NCBI RefSeq assembly: GCF_006864535.1
Contig: NZ_QHLL01000004.1
Span: 1 to 64,000 of the forward strand
Origin: Campylobacter sp. MIT 12-8780
GTDB lineage: Bacteria > Campylobacterota > Campylobacteria > Campylobacterales > Campylobacteraceae
Length of the DNA: 64,000 nucleotides
Direction: 5' to 3'
Positions 36,735 through 44,754 of the stretch are shown here, piece after piece. A program made the translations under genes and the position numbers. The first letter of the stretch is position 1. The number at the start of each line of letters is the position of its first letter. The notes below the pieces were generated by a model. That model made no database searches and was not told where the DNA came from. It worked only from the letters and a program-made list of their open reading frames with translations.

Positions 36735-36987
36735 CTTTACCACCATTTAAATTGATCAAAGTCAAATCAGGATGAATGTCGATTTTAAGATTTTTTTCAA
36801 GGGCATATTTTAAAGTCGTATGGCTTGCCACACAACCGCTACACGCTCCTATAAGTTTGATATACACCACTCCATTTTTTACGCCCAAAAACTCAAGCCC
36901 CCCGCCATCTCGCTCAAGTATGTAAAGGTTTTTAGCCAAACTTGCTTTAGCTGGTTCTATAAGTTCTTCATCACTAAAAGGAAGCAT
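36715..36987 (-). CDS. NifU C-terminal-type Fe-S scaffold protein
   Basis: 90 residues, a stand-alone Nfu domain with the cluster-binding CxxC (IGACSGCVASH, near residues 43-53) typical of [4Fe-4S] carriers that deliver clusters to target enzymes. It heads a minus-strand series of closely packed genes that continues to infC. Confidence 0.92.
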   Translation of the reverse strand: MLPFSDEELIEPAKASLAKNLYILERDGGGLEFLGVKNGVVYIKLIGACSGCVASHTTLKYALEKNLKIDIHPDLTLINLNGGKDEFAKL

Positions 36988-37171
36988 TATTTTCCTTAAA
37001 AAATTTTCTTTATACTTTACAACATTTGTCTTTAAAAAAAGGTAAATTTGCTGTTTTGTTTTGAATTTGCTTAGGCATTATAGCAAAGAAGAAACAATGT
37101 TTTTTTAAATTATTCTAAGATTTTTTTGTTAAAATTGTAATCTTAATTATAGAATTTCAAAGGCAAAAAAT

Positions 37172-38368
37172 ATGCAAAAAACAACGCAAATTCAAGGTTT
37201 TCATAAATTTAAACTCATTTTTATACTCGCTTTAATGTCAAGCGTGGCTCCACTTTCAACCGATATGTATTTACCTGCGCTTGAAAATGTCCAACACAGC
37301 TTTCAAACAAGCCCTTATTTAACCCAACTTTCCTTAGCAAGTTTTTTCATCGCCTTTGCTCTAGGGCAGCTCATTTATGGACCATTAAGCGATGTTTTTG
37401 GGCGAAAAAAGCCTCTTTATGTAGGTATAGGCTTATTTATACTCTCAAGCCTTGGGTGTTTTTTGATTGACAATATCTATGCTTTTATTTTTTTGCGTTT
37501 TTTAGAAGCTTTGGGCGGTTGTGCTGGGGTAGTGATCGCTAGAGCTGTAGTCAATGATCTTTTTGAGCTTAAAGAAGCTGCGGCTGTATTTGCTTTAATG
37601 ATGGTTGTAAGCTCGCTTGCTCCTATGCTTGCGCCAAGTTTTGGTTCTTTGCTACTTCAATTTTTTTCTTGGCATAGTATTTTTGCGACTTTATTTGCTT
37701 TAGGTGTGCTTTTACTCGCACTTATAGTCTTTTGGCTTAAAGAATCAGCCCCACCACAAAAAGATGTGAAATTCTCAAACAAAGAAACCTTGCAATCCTA
37801 TGCTTTTGTGCTTAAAGACAAGCCTTTTTTAGCCTATGTTGTCGCTGGAGCCTTAGCTATGGGCGGAATGTTTGCCTATATCACAAGCTCCTCGTATATC
37901 TTTAGTGAAATGTTTGATTTGAGTAAGCAAGAATATGGGATTTTATTTGGAGTGAATGCTCTTGGTTTTGTCATCTTTGCAAATATCAATGCAAAAATAG
38001 TGCTTAAATCCTCACCTTTCATTATCTTACCGCGTGCCTTTGTTGTGATGTTTATTATCAGCGTATTGTTGTTTGCGCTTCATTTTTCAGATAGCTTTTT
38101 AGCCTTTGAATTACCTTTGTTTTTTGTCATCGCTATGCTTGGCTTTTTGATGCCAAATTTAACCACCATAGCTATGGCTAGATTTAAAGAGCATTCTGGA
38201 ACCGCTTCTGCTGTGCTTGGAAGTATTCAGTTTGGCTTTGCTGGCTTGATCTCATTTTTAGTGGGTAAGTTTAATGCTAATGATACTTTTTCTTTAGCTC
38301 TTATCATGGTGATTTGTTGTTTTTTAGCAATGATGATTTATGTTGTGGGAAGTAAATTCAAAGAGTGA
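37172..38368 (+). CDS. Bcr/CflA-type MFS drug efflux transporter
   Basis: 398 residues, 12 membrane segments. Signature of the Bcr/CflA subfamily: LSTDMYLPALENVQHSF after TM1, then LGQLIYGPLSDVFGRKKPLYVG (motif A). In other bacteria such pumps export bicyclomycin, chloramphenicol or peptides; the actual substrate is unknown. Monocistronic, divergent from the NifU-like gene; its stop lies inside a hairpin at 38359-38382. Confidence 0.9.
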   Translation: MQKTTQIQGFHKFKLIFILALMSSVAPLSTDMYLPALENVQHSFQTSPYLTQLSLASFFIAFALGQLIYGPLSDVFGRKKPLYVGIGLFILSSLGCFLIDNIYAFIFLRFLEALGGCAGVVIARAVVNDLFELKEAAAVFALMMVVSSLAPMLAPSFGSLLLQFFSWHSIFATLFALGVLLLALIVFWLKESAPPQKDVKFSNKETLQSYAFVLKDKPFLAYVVAGALAMGGMFAYITSSSYIFSEMFDLSKQEYGILFGVNALGFVIFANINAKIVLKSSPFIILPRAFVVMFIISVLLFALHFSDSFLAFELPLFFVIAMLGFLMPNLTTIAMARFKEHSGTASAVLGSIQFGFAGLISFLVGKFNANDTFSLALIMVICCFLAMMIYVVGSKFKE

Positions 38369-38382
38369 AAAATCACTCTTTG
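38359..38382. terminator. Hairpin at the convergent ends of the efflux and lipoprotein genes
   Basis: Perfect 9-bp stem (CAAAGAGTG / CACTCTTTG) with a 6-base loop that includes the efflux gene's stop codon. No T-run follows on either strand, so terminator strength is uncertain. Confidence 0.5.
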
Positions 38383-38388
38383 ATGAGG

Positions 38389-38895
38389 CTACTTGCTAAA
38401 CAATTCTTCACATTCTTCTTTAGTAATGAAGCTTAAATTTGGGCGTCCAACCCATACTCCAGCTATAACTTCACTTTCCACGCAATATATCTTACCTCTT
38501 GTAGGTGTAAAATATAAAAATGAGTATTGCCCTAAGTCAGTAGTTGAAGTAATTAAAGCCAAAGGTTTGTTTTCCTCTACACTTAGAATTTTAGCAATTT
38601 TGCTTGGATTCATTACAACTCCCAAGTGTTCATCAAAGTGAAGGTGATTTATAAGTGTATCGTCTTGCAATTTTGGAGCCTTATTAACATTTAGATCAAA
38701 ATTAACAATCGTTCCCCAAAAATTAGCAGGTCTTACTGCATACACACGAATTTGATCTTGTGCTGGGTTTTCAAGCACGCTATTTTCATCTACATTAAAA
38801 CCCAAAGATGCGCTTTGTTCTTGATTATATACAAGATGATTTGGTGTAGCCGCGCATGCACTGAAAACTAGAGCAAAAAAAGCCAAAGCAATCAT
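38389..38895 (-). CDS. Lipoprotein of unknown function, start possibly switched by a T8 tract
   Basis: 168 residues. The hydrophobic start MIALAFFALVFSAC ends with a lipobox (FSAC), so it should be acylated; the body (QDQIRVYAVRPANFWGTIVNFDLNVNKAP ... GRPNLSF) resembles small DUF2846-type lipoproteins, which I infer only loosely. The annotated ATG has no ribosome site. A much better start lies at 38929 (AGGG 7 bases upstream, MKQILTKNTFF), but a run of eight T (38896-38903) puts it one base out of frame; with seven T the two join into a normal Lys-containing lipoprotein signal. The gene may thus be off, weakly on, or phase-variable. Confidence 0.65.
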   Translation of the reverse strand: MIALAFFALVFSACAATPNHLVYNQEQSASLGFNVDENSVLENPAQDQIRVYAVRPANFWGTIVNFDLNVNKAPKLQDDTLINHLHFDEHLGVVMNPSKIAKILSVEENKPLALITSTTDLGQYSFLYFTPTRGKIYCVESEVIAGVWVGRPNLSFITKEECEELFSK

Positions 38896-38903
38896 AAAAA
38901 AAA
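38896..38903 (-). repeat. T8 homopolymer at the lipoprotein start (possible frame switch)
   Basis: Eight T on the minus strand between the well-placed ATG at 38929 and the reading frame at 38895. Loss of one T would fuse them in frame. Confidence 0.55.
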
Positions 38904-38951
38904 GTATTTTTTGTCAAAATTTGTTTCATTGTATATCCCTATTTATAATCA

Positions 38952-39638
38952 TTAAAACGAGTAAATATATCTTACAAAAAAATCAAATTGTTGTTTGGCT
39001 TCAACCGAGAATGAGCCATAAGGTGTGTCAATATCAGCTTTTGATGTTGAAAAGGGCACTTTGACTCCAAATTCAAAAGAAGAACCTGATCCGTTGTTGG
39101 TTTGTGAATAAAATCTATAGCCTATATTACCAACTAGACCACTTTCGCTTGCACTTTTACCATAGGTTTGGGTAAGGAAATAACTTGAATTACGGATTTC
39201 TACAGCCATAATATCTTTACTCCATTTTGTATTCACAAAGCCAAGTCCAGCAAACAAACCATGAGAAGAGCGTTTAGAATCGATAAAGTTATAAAGCATA
39301 TCTACATACGCTCCATAACTTGAGTTTGCAAGTATAAGTGACGCGGAAGGGCTAGCTTCATTTTTTTTACTGGAAATTTTAGCTTCAATATCAGCATAAG
39401 CCCTTAAACCAAATTTTGGGGTAATAAAATACTTATATCCAGCCAAAAACCCAAGACCTAAAGTAGATCCTGATGCAGATGAATTCGACATAGTCGCAGA
39501 TGAACTGCTTGTTATTTCGCCATTCGTTTTTATAAACCCAGCACTCATGCCAGCACCCAAGATAATCCCGCTTTCTTCAGCAAAAAGAGCTTTTGTAAAG
39601 GCAAGCAAGAAACAAAACATGAAAACTATCTTTTTCAT
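38952..39638 (-). CDS. Outer-membrane beta-barrel protein (Helicobacter-OMP-like), phase-variable promoter
   Basis: 228 residues; Sec signal (MKKIVFMFCFLLAFTKALFAEE), then a barrel with alternating polar/apolar strands and the terminal Phe (FFVRYIYSF). The block GYKYFITPKFGLRAYADIEA and DMLYNFIDSKRSSHGLFAGLGFV match the same blocks in the gene at 40469, so the two are paralogues; GYKYFxxxxxGxRxY is a hallmark of Helicobacter-type outer membrane proteins. A G13 tract sits directly upstream of its -10 box. Function unknown; adhesin or small porin are possible. Confidence 0.85.
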   Translation of the reverse strand: MKKIVFMFCFLLAFTKALFAEESGIILGAGMSAGFIKTNGEITSSSSATMSNSSASGSTLGLGFLAGYKYFITPKFGLRAYADIEAKISSKKNEASPSASLILANSSYGAYVDMLYNFIDSKRSSHGLFAGLGFVNTKWSKDIMAVEIRNSSYFLTQTYGKSASESGLVGNIGYRFYSQTNNGSGSSFEFGVKVPFSTSKADIDTPYGSFSVEAKQQFDFFVRYIYSF

Positions 39639-39673
39639 TCTAACTCCTCTTAGAAAAATATAAAATAGCTGAT

Positions 39674-39692
39674 ATTCTACCCCCCCCCCCCC
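39674..39692 (-). promoter_or_regulatory. Promoter with G13 tract abutting the -10 box
   Basis: Minus strand: thirteen G (39692-39680), then TAGAAT (39679-39674), about 36 bases upstream of the ATG at 39638. The tract would fill the -35/-10 spacer, so slippage would change spacing and expression. Count read from the sequence as given. Confidence 0.75.
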
Positions 39693-39775
39693 TGAAGAAA
39701 AGCTTAAATTTAAGTTTAATTAAATATTTTTAGCTATGATTAAGCCTAAAAATTTAAATTTTAAGAAAGGAAACA

Positions 39776-40267
39776 ATGAAAAAGATAGTTTTCATATCTT
39801 TACTTTGCATAAGTTCGGTATTTGGCTTTAGGCTTGGAAGCTTTGAACTTACGCCAGAAATCGGTGCTGGAGCCCAAAGAGTCAATGTAGATGGCGATAC
39901 GCGTAATTATTGGAGTGCATACGGACGCGTATGGGTTGGTGCAAATAACCTTGTCATCACACCTCAAGTAAGATACACAAAGATGGATAATGCCTATAGC
40001 GATTTTACAAATTGGCAATACGGACTTTCTTTAGGTTATACGCTTGATCTTATCGCTTTTTATGCTACGCCTTATTTGGGGGCGAATTATTCACATTTTA
40101 GTGAGTATTATGATGATACTTTAGGCTATAATGCTGGCGTAAGAGTGCAGCCTGCGATTATCCCGCTTTCTTTAGGGCTTGAGTATGAATACCAAAGACC
40201 ACACGATCGTTTTGGAAACTCTCATACTATAGATGGAATTCGCTTTAGTGTGGGTATAAGTTTTTAA
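39776..40267 (+). CDS. Small outer-membrane beta-barrel protein
   Basis: 163 residues with a Sec signal (MKKIVFISLLCISSVFG), then a compact barrel of roughly eight strands (FELTPEIGAGAQRV, LVITPQVRYTKM, YGLSLGYTLDL, YATPYLGANYSHF, LGLEYEYQR) ending SVGISF with terminal Phe. It differs from the neighbouring paralogue pair. AAAGGAAACA precedes the ATG. Its promoter region shares the interval with the G-tract promoter on the opposite strand; a TATGAT box at about 39734 is its likely -10, so tract-length changes need not affect it. Confidence 0.8.
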   Translation: MKKIVFISLLCISSVFGFRLGSFELTPEIGAGAQRVNVDGDTRNYWSAYGRVWVGANNLVITPQVRYTKMDNAYSDFTNWQYGLSLGYTLDLIAFYATPYLGANYSHFSEYYDDTLGYNAGVRVQPAIIPLSLGLEYEYQRPHDRFGNSHTIDGIRFSVGISF

Positions 40268-40301
40268 ATCATTTTTTTGATCTAAACGCTATCACTAGCA
40301 C

Positions 40302-40335
40302 AAACTACCCTAGAATAATTAAGCTAGGGTAGTTT
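40302..40335. terminator. Hairpin between convergent barrel genes
   Basis: Perfect 12-bp inverted repeat AAACTACCCTAG / CTAGGGTAGTTT with a 10-base loop, 35 bases past the stop of the small barrel gene. Short flanking T/A runs only; probable terminator for the plus-strand gene. Confidence 0.65.
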
Positions 40336-40468
40336 AAGGATTTAGAAAGTTAAGTTTTGTATCACACTTTGAAAGTTTTCAAACAAGTCTATAAAAAGAC
40401 TTATTTGAGTAAATTCCAGCTTTTTAAGTAAAACTTTTCCAGCTAGAATTCAATGAATTTCTATAAAA

Positions 40469-41095
40469 TTAGAAATTGAAAGTATAGCGAAGTCCTACAG
40501 CATAAGGTTGGCGAATTTTTAAATCGTCGCTAGAACCATCTTCCCAAGTTACACTTTTCTTAGTATCATTTAAGCCAAATCTGCTCCAAAGCTCAAAGCC
40601 ATGAGTTTGAGTGTAGTTCATTCTTAAACCCAGATTGATACCAAAATCAATGCCTTTAGGTTTTACACTAAGTTCTTTGTGTTTGTATTTATTGCTTGCA
40701 TAATCAAGGCTCAAACCACCAAAAGCACCATACTCAAAATCGCCACTTTGTAAGAAGTTATAAAGCACATCAGCATTTATGCCTATGTCAAATCTTGTGA
40801 TTTGTCCAGTGCTTAAAGAAGGACCTGTATCTCCTGTAGTGTTTTTAGTGCCTGTTGTTAAATTAACATAGCCTCTAAAACCTAAATTGTCATCAAGGAA
40901 GTATTTATAACCACCAACTAAACCATAACGAAAACCCTTAAAGCCACTTGCTGAATCGCTGCCTTCACCTGTTATTTTTGCTTTATGTGAAGCATAGCCT
41001 CCGTCAATACCGACAAAAGCACCTGATTGTTCTGCTAAAGCTGCCGAAGAAGCTAAAGCTGAAACGAGAGCAAAGCTTGTTAAAACTTTTTTCAT
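40469..41095 (-). CDS. Outer-membrane beta-barrel protein, paralogue with phase-variable promoter
   Basis: 208 residues; Sec signal (MKKVLTSFALVSALASSAALA) then a barrel: GGYKYFLDDNLGFRGYVNLTTG, DVLYNFLQSGDFEYGAFGGLSLDYASNKYK and terminal GLRYTFNF. Same design as the gene at 38952 (shared GYKYF and YNF blocks). Twelve G lie in the spacer of its promoter. AAAGAAGG-like purines near the start give a modest ribosome site. Role unknown; a variable surface protein is the simplest reading. Confidence 0.87.
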   Translation of the reverse strand: MKKVLTSFALVSALASSAALAEQSGAFVGIDGGYASHKAKITGEGSDSASGFKGFRYGLVGGYKYFLDDNLGFRGYVNLTTGTKNTTGDTGPSLSTGQITRFDIGINADVLYNFLQSGDFEYGAFGGLSLDYASNKYKHKELSVKPKGIDFGINLGLRMNYTQTHGFELWSRFGLNDTKKSVTWEDGSSDDLKIRQPYAVGLRYTFNF

Positions 41096-41130
41096 GTTAA
41101 ACCTTTCTTAAGATAAGATAAAAAAGGAAA

Positions 41131-41159
41131 ATTATAGCCCCCCCCCCCCTTAATATAAA
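41131..41159 (-). promoter_or_regulatory. Promoter with G12 tract in the -35/-10 spacer
   Basis: Minus strand: TTTATA (41159-41154), a 17-bp spacer made of TTAA, twelve G and one C, then a perfect TATAAT (41136-41131), 36 bases upstream of the ATG at 41095. At this length the spacer is optimal; gain or loss of G would weaken it, as in the well-known Neisseria porA switch. Confidence 0.82.
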
Positions 41160-41310
41160 CTTAAATAGCTCCAAAACTTACAAAAAAATGAGAATTTTTT
41201 TAAAAAGATTAAGTTTTTTTGAAAAAAGATAGATTTTTATGTTTTTTAAAAAAGCATTTTTATTTTTAACTAAGAGAATTTTTTAATATACAATGAAGAT
41301 TGGGATAAAA

Positions 41311-41337
41311 TTTAGCCTTTAAAAAAGGCTAAATTAA
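41311..41337 (-). terminator. Terminator of the rplQ operon
   Basis: 11-bp perfect stem (AATTTAGCCTT / AAGGCTAAATT), loop TAAAA, just after the rplQ stop, followed on the minus strand by TTTTA. Confidence 0.8.
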
Positions 41338-41341
41338 GTTT

Positions 41342-41695
41342 TTAGGCTACAAATTCAATATAAGCCATAGAAGCCGCATCGCCTCTTCTTAGTCTTGTTT
41401 TGATAATCCTTGTGTAGCCACCATTTCTGTCTTTAAATTTTGGTGCGATTTCATTTACAAGTTTATTTGTCGTAGTTTTATCTTGTAAACTTGCAAAAAC
41501 CACTCTGTGAGCGTTAAAATCACCTGCCCTAGCTCTTGTAACAAGTCTTTCTATATAGCCTCTTAGTTCTTTGGCTTTTTCAAGTGTAGTTTCAATCTTG
41601 CCACTTTTAATAAGCGCTATACTTAAATTCTTAAGCAAAGCTGCTCTATGAGCTGAAGTTCTACCAAGTTTTCTATATCCGTGTTTATGTCTCAT
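41342..41695 (-). CDS. rplQ: 50S ribosomal protein L17
   Basis: 117 residues, lines the end of the polypeptide exit tunnel. Signature [45 protein letters not shown]. Last gene of the S13-S11-S4-alpha-L17 operon, 3 bases after rpoA. Confidence 0.98.
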   Translation of the reverse strand: MRHKHGYRKLGRTSAHRAALLKNLSIALIKSGKIETTLEKAKELRGYIERLVTRARAGDFNAHRVVFASLQDKTTTNKLVNEIAPKFKDRNGGYTRIIKTRLRRGDAASMAYIEFVA

Positions 41696-41698
41696 TGT

Positions 41699-42712
41699 TT
41701 ATCCTTCGTGTTTTGCTTTAAGCTCAGCGATCTTTTTCTTGAGTACTTCTTTGTTGTCGCTAAGCTTTGAAGTGCCTACTGGCAAGCCTATACTTTCCAT
41801 GATGCTTTTGATCTCATCTAGGGATTTTTTACCTAAATTTTTAAGAGAACTAAGCTCATTAACGCTCATTAAAGCAAGTTCGCCTATATAGGTAATGCCT
41901 GCTTTTTCAAGGCAGTTAAAGCTTCTTGCACTTAAATTTAAATCAGTAATATTTTGAAGCAATTTCATATTTTCAATCTCATTTACGGCATTTTGATTTT
42001 TAATCACTGCACCGATATTTGTGATCTTATCAAATACGCTTAATTGCTTATACATAGCCTCAAGAGCATTTTCAAAGGCTTTATTTGGACTGATTTGTCC
42101 ATCAGTTGTGATGGTAAAAACAACTTTTTCGTAGTCTGGATTATCCTCAAAAAGCACTTTTTCTATATCATATACTGCTTCTCTTACAGGAGTAAAGAAA
42201 GCATCAAGAGTGATATAATTGGTATCTGTGATGATATTTCGTATCTCTTCACTTGGCACATAGCCTATGCCTTTTTCAACAATAAGGCTAAATTTAAGCT
42301 CAGCATCTTCATTGATAGTAGCAAGATAGCTATCGCTATTGACTACTTCAACTTGATCGTTGTTTAAATCTTTGCCATAAATTTCTTTAGGTCCTTTAAA
42401 GTGAAATTCTAAAACCTCTTTTTCACTCTCGTTTTTAAGCTTGAAGCGGAGTTTTTTAAGATTGATGATAAAAAGAGCTACATCTTCAAGCATACCTCTC
42501 ATACTATCAAATTCATGGCTTACGCCTTCTATATGCAAAGCTGTTGGAGCAAAACCAACGGTTGAGCTATAAAGTAAGCGACGAAGCGGATGGGCTAAAG
42601 TGATACCATAACCTATCTCAAAGGGCCAAGCTGAAATTTTCGCTGTGGTTTCGCTTACATTTTCAACGCTAAATTCCGTAGGTGTGTAAGCACTAGTTGT
42701 TATATGTCTCAT
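41699..42712 (-). CDS. rpoA: RNA polymerase alpha subunit
   Basis: 337 residues. N-terminal dimerisation domain (about 1-230; [30 protein letters not shown]) and C-terminal domain (about 250-320; [44 protein letters not shown]) that contacts UP elements and activators. Standard position between rpsD and rplQ. Confidence 0.98.
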   Translation of the reverse strand: MRHITTSAYTPTEFSVENVSETTAKISAWPFEIGYGITLAHPLRRLLYSSTVGFAPTALHIEGVSHEFDSMRGMLEDVALFIINLKKLRFKLKNESEKEVLEFHFKGPKEIYGKDLNNDQVEVVNSDSYLATINEDAELKFSLIVEKGIGYVPSEEIRNIITDTNYITLDAFFTPVREAVYDIEKVLFEDNPDYEKVVFTITTDGQISPNKAFENALEAMYKQLSVFDKITNIGAVIKNQNAVNEIENMKLLQNITDLNLSARSFNCLEKAGITYIGELALMSVNELSSLKNLGKKSLDEIKSIMESIGLPVGTSKLSDNKEVLKKKIAELKAKHEG

Positions 42713-42725
42713 CTATAAGCCTTTA

Positions 42726-43352
42726 TTATTTAGAGTAAAGCTCAACGATAAATCTTTCCTCAACAGGAATGACAACTTCTTCTCGTTCTGGATTTCTTGT
42801 GAAAATTCCAAATCTTTTTTCTTTTTCCACATCTACCCAAGCCACTATACCAGTTTGAGCGGTAAGTTCTATGGCACGAGTAATTTGAGGATTGTTTTTG
42901 CTTTTTTCAGCAATTTCTATTTTTGCACCAGCTTCTACTCTAAAGCTTGGTATATCAACTCTTTTGCCATTGACTAAAATGTGTCCGTGTGTAACAAGCT
43001 GTCTTGCAAAACGACGAGTTGTTGCAAAGCCCATTCTATAAACTACATTGTCAAGTCTTTGTTCTAAAAGCTGGATAAGTAAAACCCCTGTATTGCCATC
43101 TTTTCTTGCAGCTTCAGCAAAAAGGCGGCGGAATTGCTTTTCACTTACCCCATACATAAATTTAGCTTTTTGTTTTTCTCTAAGCTGAAGTCCGTATTCG
43201 CTTATCTTGCCTCTTCTTGCTCCGTGTTGTCCTGGAGCATAAGGGCGTTTATCAAGCGCTGATTTGCCTGCTAGTCTTCTTTCGCCCTTTAAAGCAAGGC
43301 TGACTCCAAATCTTCTTTCAAGTTTTTCTACTGGTCCTCTATATCTTGCCAT
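42726..43352 (-). CDS. rpsD: 30S ribosomal protein S4
   Basis: 208 residues, primary 16S rRNA binder. N-terminus [27 protein letters not shown]4 RNA-binding domain near 98-160 ([39 protein letters not shown]). In many bacteria S4 also represses its operon by binding the leader; no leader structure was analysed here. Confidence 0.98.
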   Translation of the reverse strand: MARYRGPVEKLERRFGVSLALKGERRLAGKSALDKRPYAPGQHGARRGKISEYGLQLREKQKAKFMYGVSEKQFRRLFAEAARKDGNTGVLLIQLLEQRLDNVVYRMGFATTRRFARQLVTHGHILVNGKRVDIPSFRVEAGAKIEIAEKSKNNPQITRAIELTAQTGIVAWVDVEKEKRFGIFTRNPEREEVVIPVEERFIVELYSK

Positions 43353-43361
43353 GATCTATCC

Positions 43362-43754
43362 TTATACTCTTCTTCTTTTTGGTGGGCGGCAGCCATTGTG
43401 TGCTAATGGGGTGATGTCTTTTAAGAAAAGCACTTTTATGCCCTCAACTGCACCTACGCTTTTTACTGCTGTTTCGCGTCCTGAGCCTGGACCTTGCACC
43501 TTGATACCTACTTCTTTAATGCCATGTTCTTTTGCCTTGCTTAAAGCATCTTCAACGGCTTGTTGAGCTGCATAAGGTGTTGATTTTTTAGAGCCTTTAA
43601 AGCCAAGTCCGCCAGCACTGCTCCATGCTATAGCATTACCCATTTCATCAGTAACTGTAACCATAGTGTTATTAAAGGTTGCACTGATATATACTATACC
43701 TTTTGCTATATTTTTTTTAGCAACTTTTTTCTTTACTATTTTTCTTTTAGCCAT
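43362..43754 (-). CDS. rpsK: 30S ribosomal protein S11
   Basis: 130 residues with the family core [48 protein letters not shown] and tail [11 protein letters not shown]. Platform protein at the mRNA exit side. Follows rpsM by 17 bases. Confidence 0.98.
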   Translation of the reverse strand: MAKRKIVKKKVAKKNIAKGIVYISATFNNTMVTVTDEMGNAIAWSSAGGLGFKGSKKSTPYAAQQAVEDALSKAKEHGIKEVGIKVQGPGSGRETAVKSVGAVEGIKVLFLKDITPLAHNGCRPPKRRRV

Positions 43755-43771
43755 AATTTTTCCTTATACCA

Positions 43772-44137
43772 CTATGATTTTGCACCGACTGTTTTGCGTT
43801 TGCCCTTGCGGGTTCTTGCGTTAGTCTTAGTTTTTTGTCCTCTTACTGGTAAGCCTTTTCTATGTCTTAAGCCTCTATAGCTTCCTAAATCCATCAAAGC
43901 CTTAATGTCCATAGCTACTTGCTTTCTTAAATCCCCTTCAACCATGTAAGATTCTTGAATTTCTTTACGAATGGCAGCTGCTTCATCTTCACTTAGTTCA
44001 TGCACTCTTTTATCATAAGAAATGCCTGTTTTATCAAGAATTTTTCTTGAAGTGTGTAATCCTATACCATAGATGTAGGTTAAGCCATACTCAATTCTCT
44101 TTTTCTTTGGTAAATCTACCCCAGCAATACGAGCCAT
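43772..44137 (-). CDS. rpsM: 30S ribosomal protein S13
   Basis: 121 residues: [34 protein letters not shown] at the start and the basic tail [29 protein letters not shown] that reaches the P-site tRNA. Three bases after rpmJ. Confidence 0.98.
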   Translation of the reverse strand: MARIAGVDLPKKKRIEYGLTYIYGIGLHTSRKILDKTGISYDKRVHELSEDEAAAIRKEIQESYMVEGDLRKQVAMDIKALMDLGSYRGLRHRKGLPVRGQKTKTNARTRKGKRKTVGAKS

Positions 44138-44140
44138 ACT

Positions 44141-44254
44141 TTATCCTTGTCTTTGTTTGTGTTTTGGATTTTCGCAAATAATGCGAACAACGCCCTTGCG
44201 GCGAACTACTTTGCACTTGTCGCACATCTTTTTCACTGATGGTCTGACTTTCAT
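44141..44254 (-). CDS. rpmJ: 50S ribosomal protein L36
   Basis: 37-residue protein starting [16 protein letters not shown] with the zinc ligands Cys11, Cys14, Cys27 and His32 (CDKC ... ICENPKH), the zinc-binding C+ form. GGAGAC lies before the ATG at 44254; longer frames through here are artefacts. Confidence 0.96.
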
Positions 44255-44407
44255 CGTGTCTCCTAAAATGTAAATTCCACTTACACATTTGCTTCGGTTT
44301 TTTGAGTGAAACCAACTATTTTCAAAACAAGTGGTGAATTTTGAAAATACTTCTTCGCATAGCAAAAACGCTAATTTTATCTAAACTGAGCTTTAACTTC
44401 GCTTAGA

Positions 44408-44626
44408 TCATTTATAGCGAAAAGTGATACGCCCTTTATCAAGGCTATAAGGTGTAAGCTCTACTTTTACGCGATCTTGGGGCATAATCCTGATATAATG
44501 CATTCTCATCTTACCAGCGATATGGCACAAAATCACATGTTTATTGTCAAGCTCTACTTTGAAATTTGCATTAGGCAAAGCTTCAATAACCGTGCCATCA
44601 ATCTCAATAACATCGTCTTTTGCCAA
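44408..44626 (-). CDS. infA: Translation initiation factor IF-1
   Basis: 72-residue OB-fold protein ([72 protein letters not shown]). Occupies the 30S A site during initiation. GGAGA before the ATG. Heads the S13 operon, separated from rpmJ by about 150 bases without a gene. Confidence 0.98.
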   Translation of the reverse strand: MAKDDVIEIDGTVIEALPNANFKVELDNKHVILCHIAGKMRMHYIRIMPQDRVKVELTPYSLDKGRITFRYK

Positions 44627-44754
44627 TTCTTCTCCTTTCCTTTAAAATAAAAAAGGCTCTATTTTAACAAATTTTTACTTTTATTTTTTTTAAATTAAGA
44701 AAAATAAGAAGAAAAACAATTTAAATTTTGAGTGGAAGAGCTCCACTCAAAATC

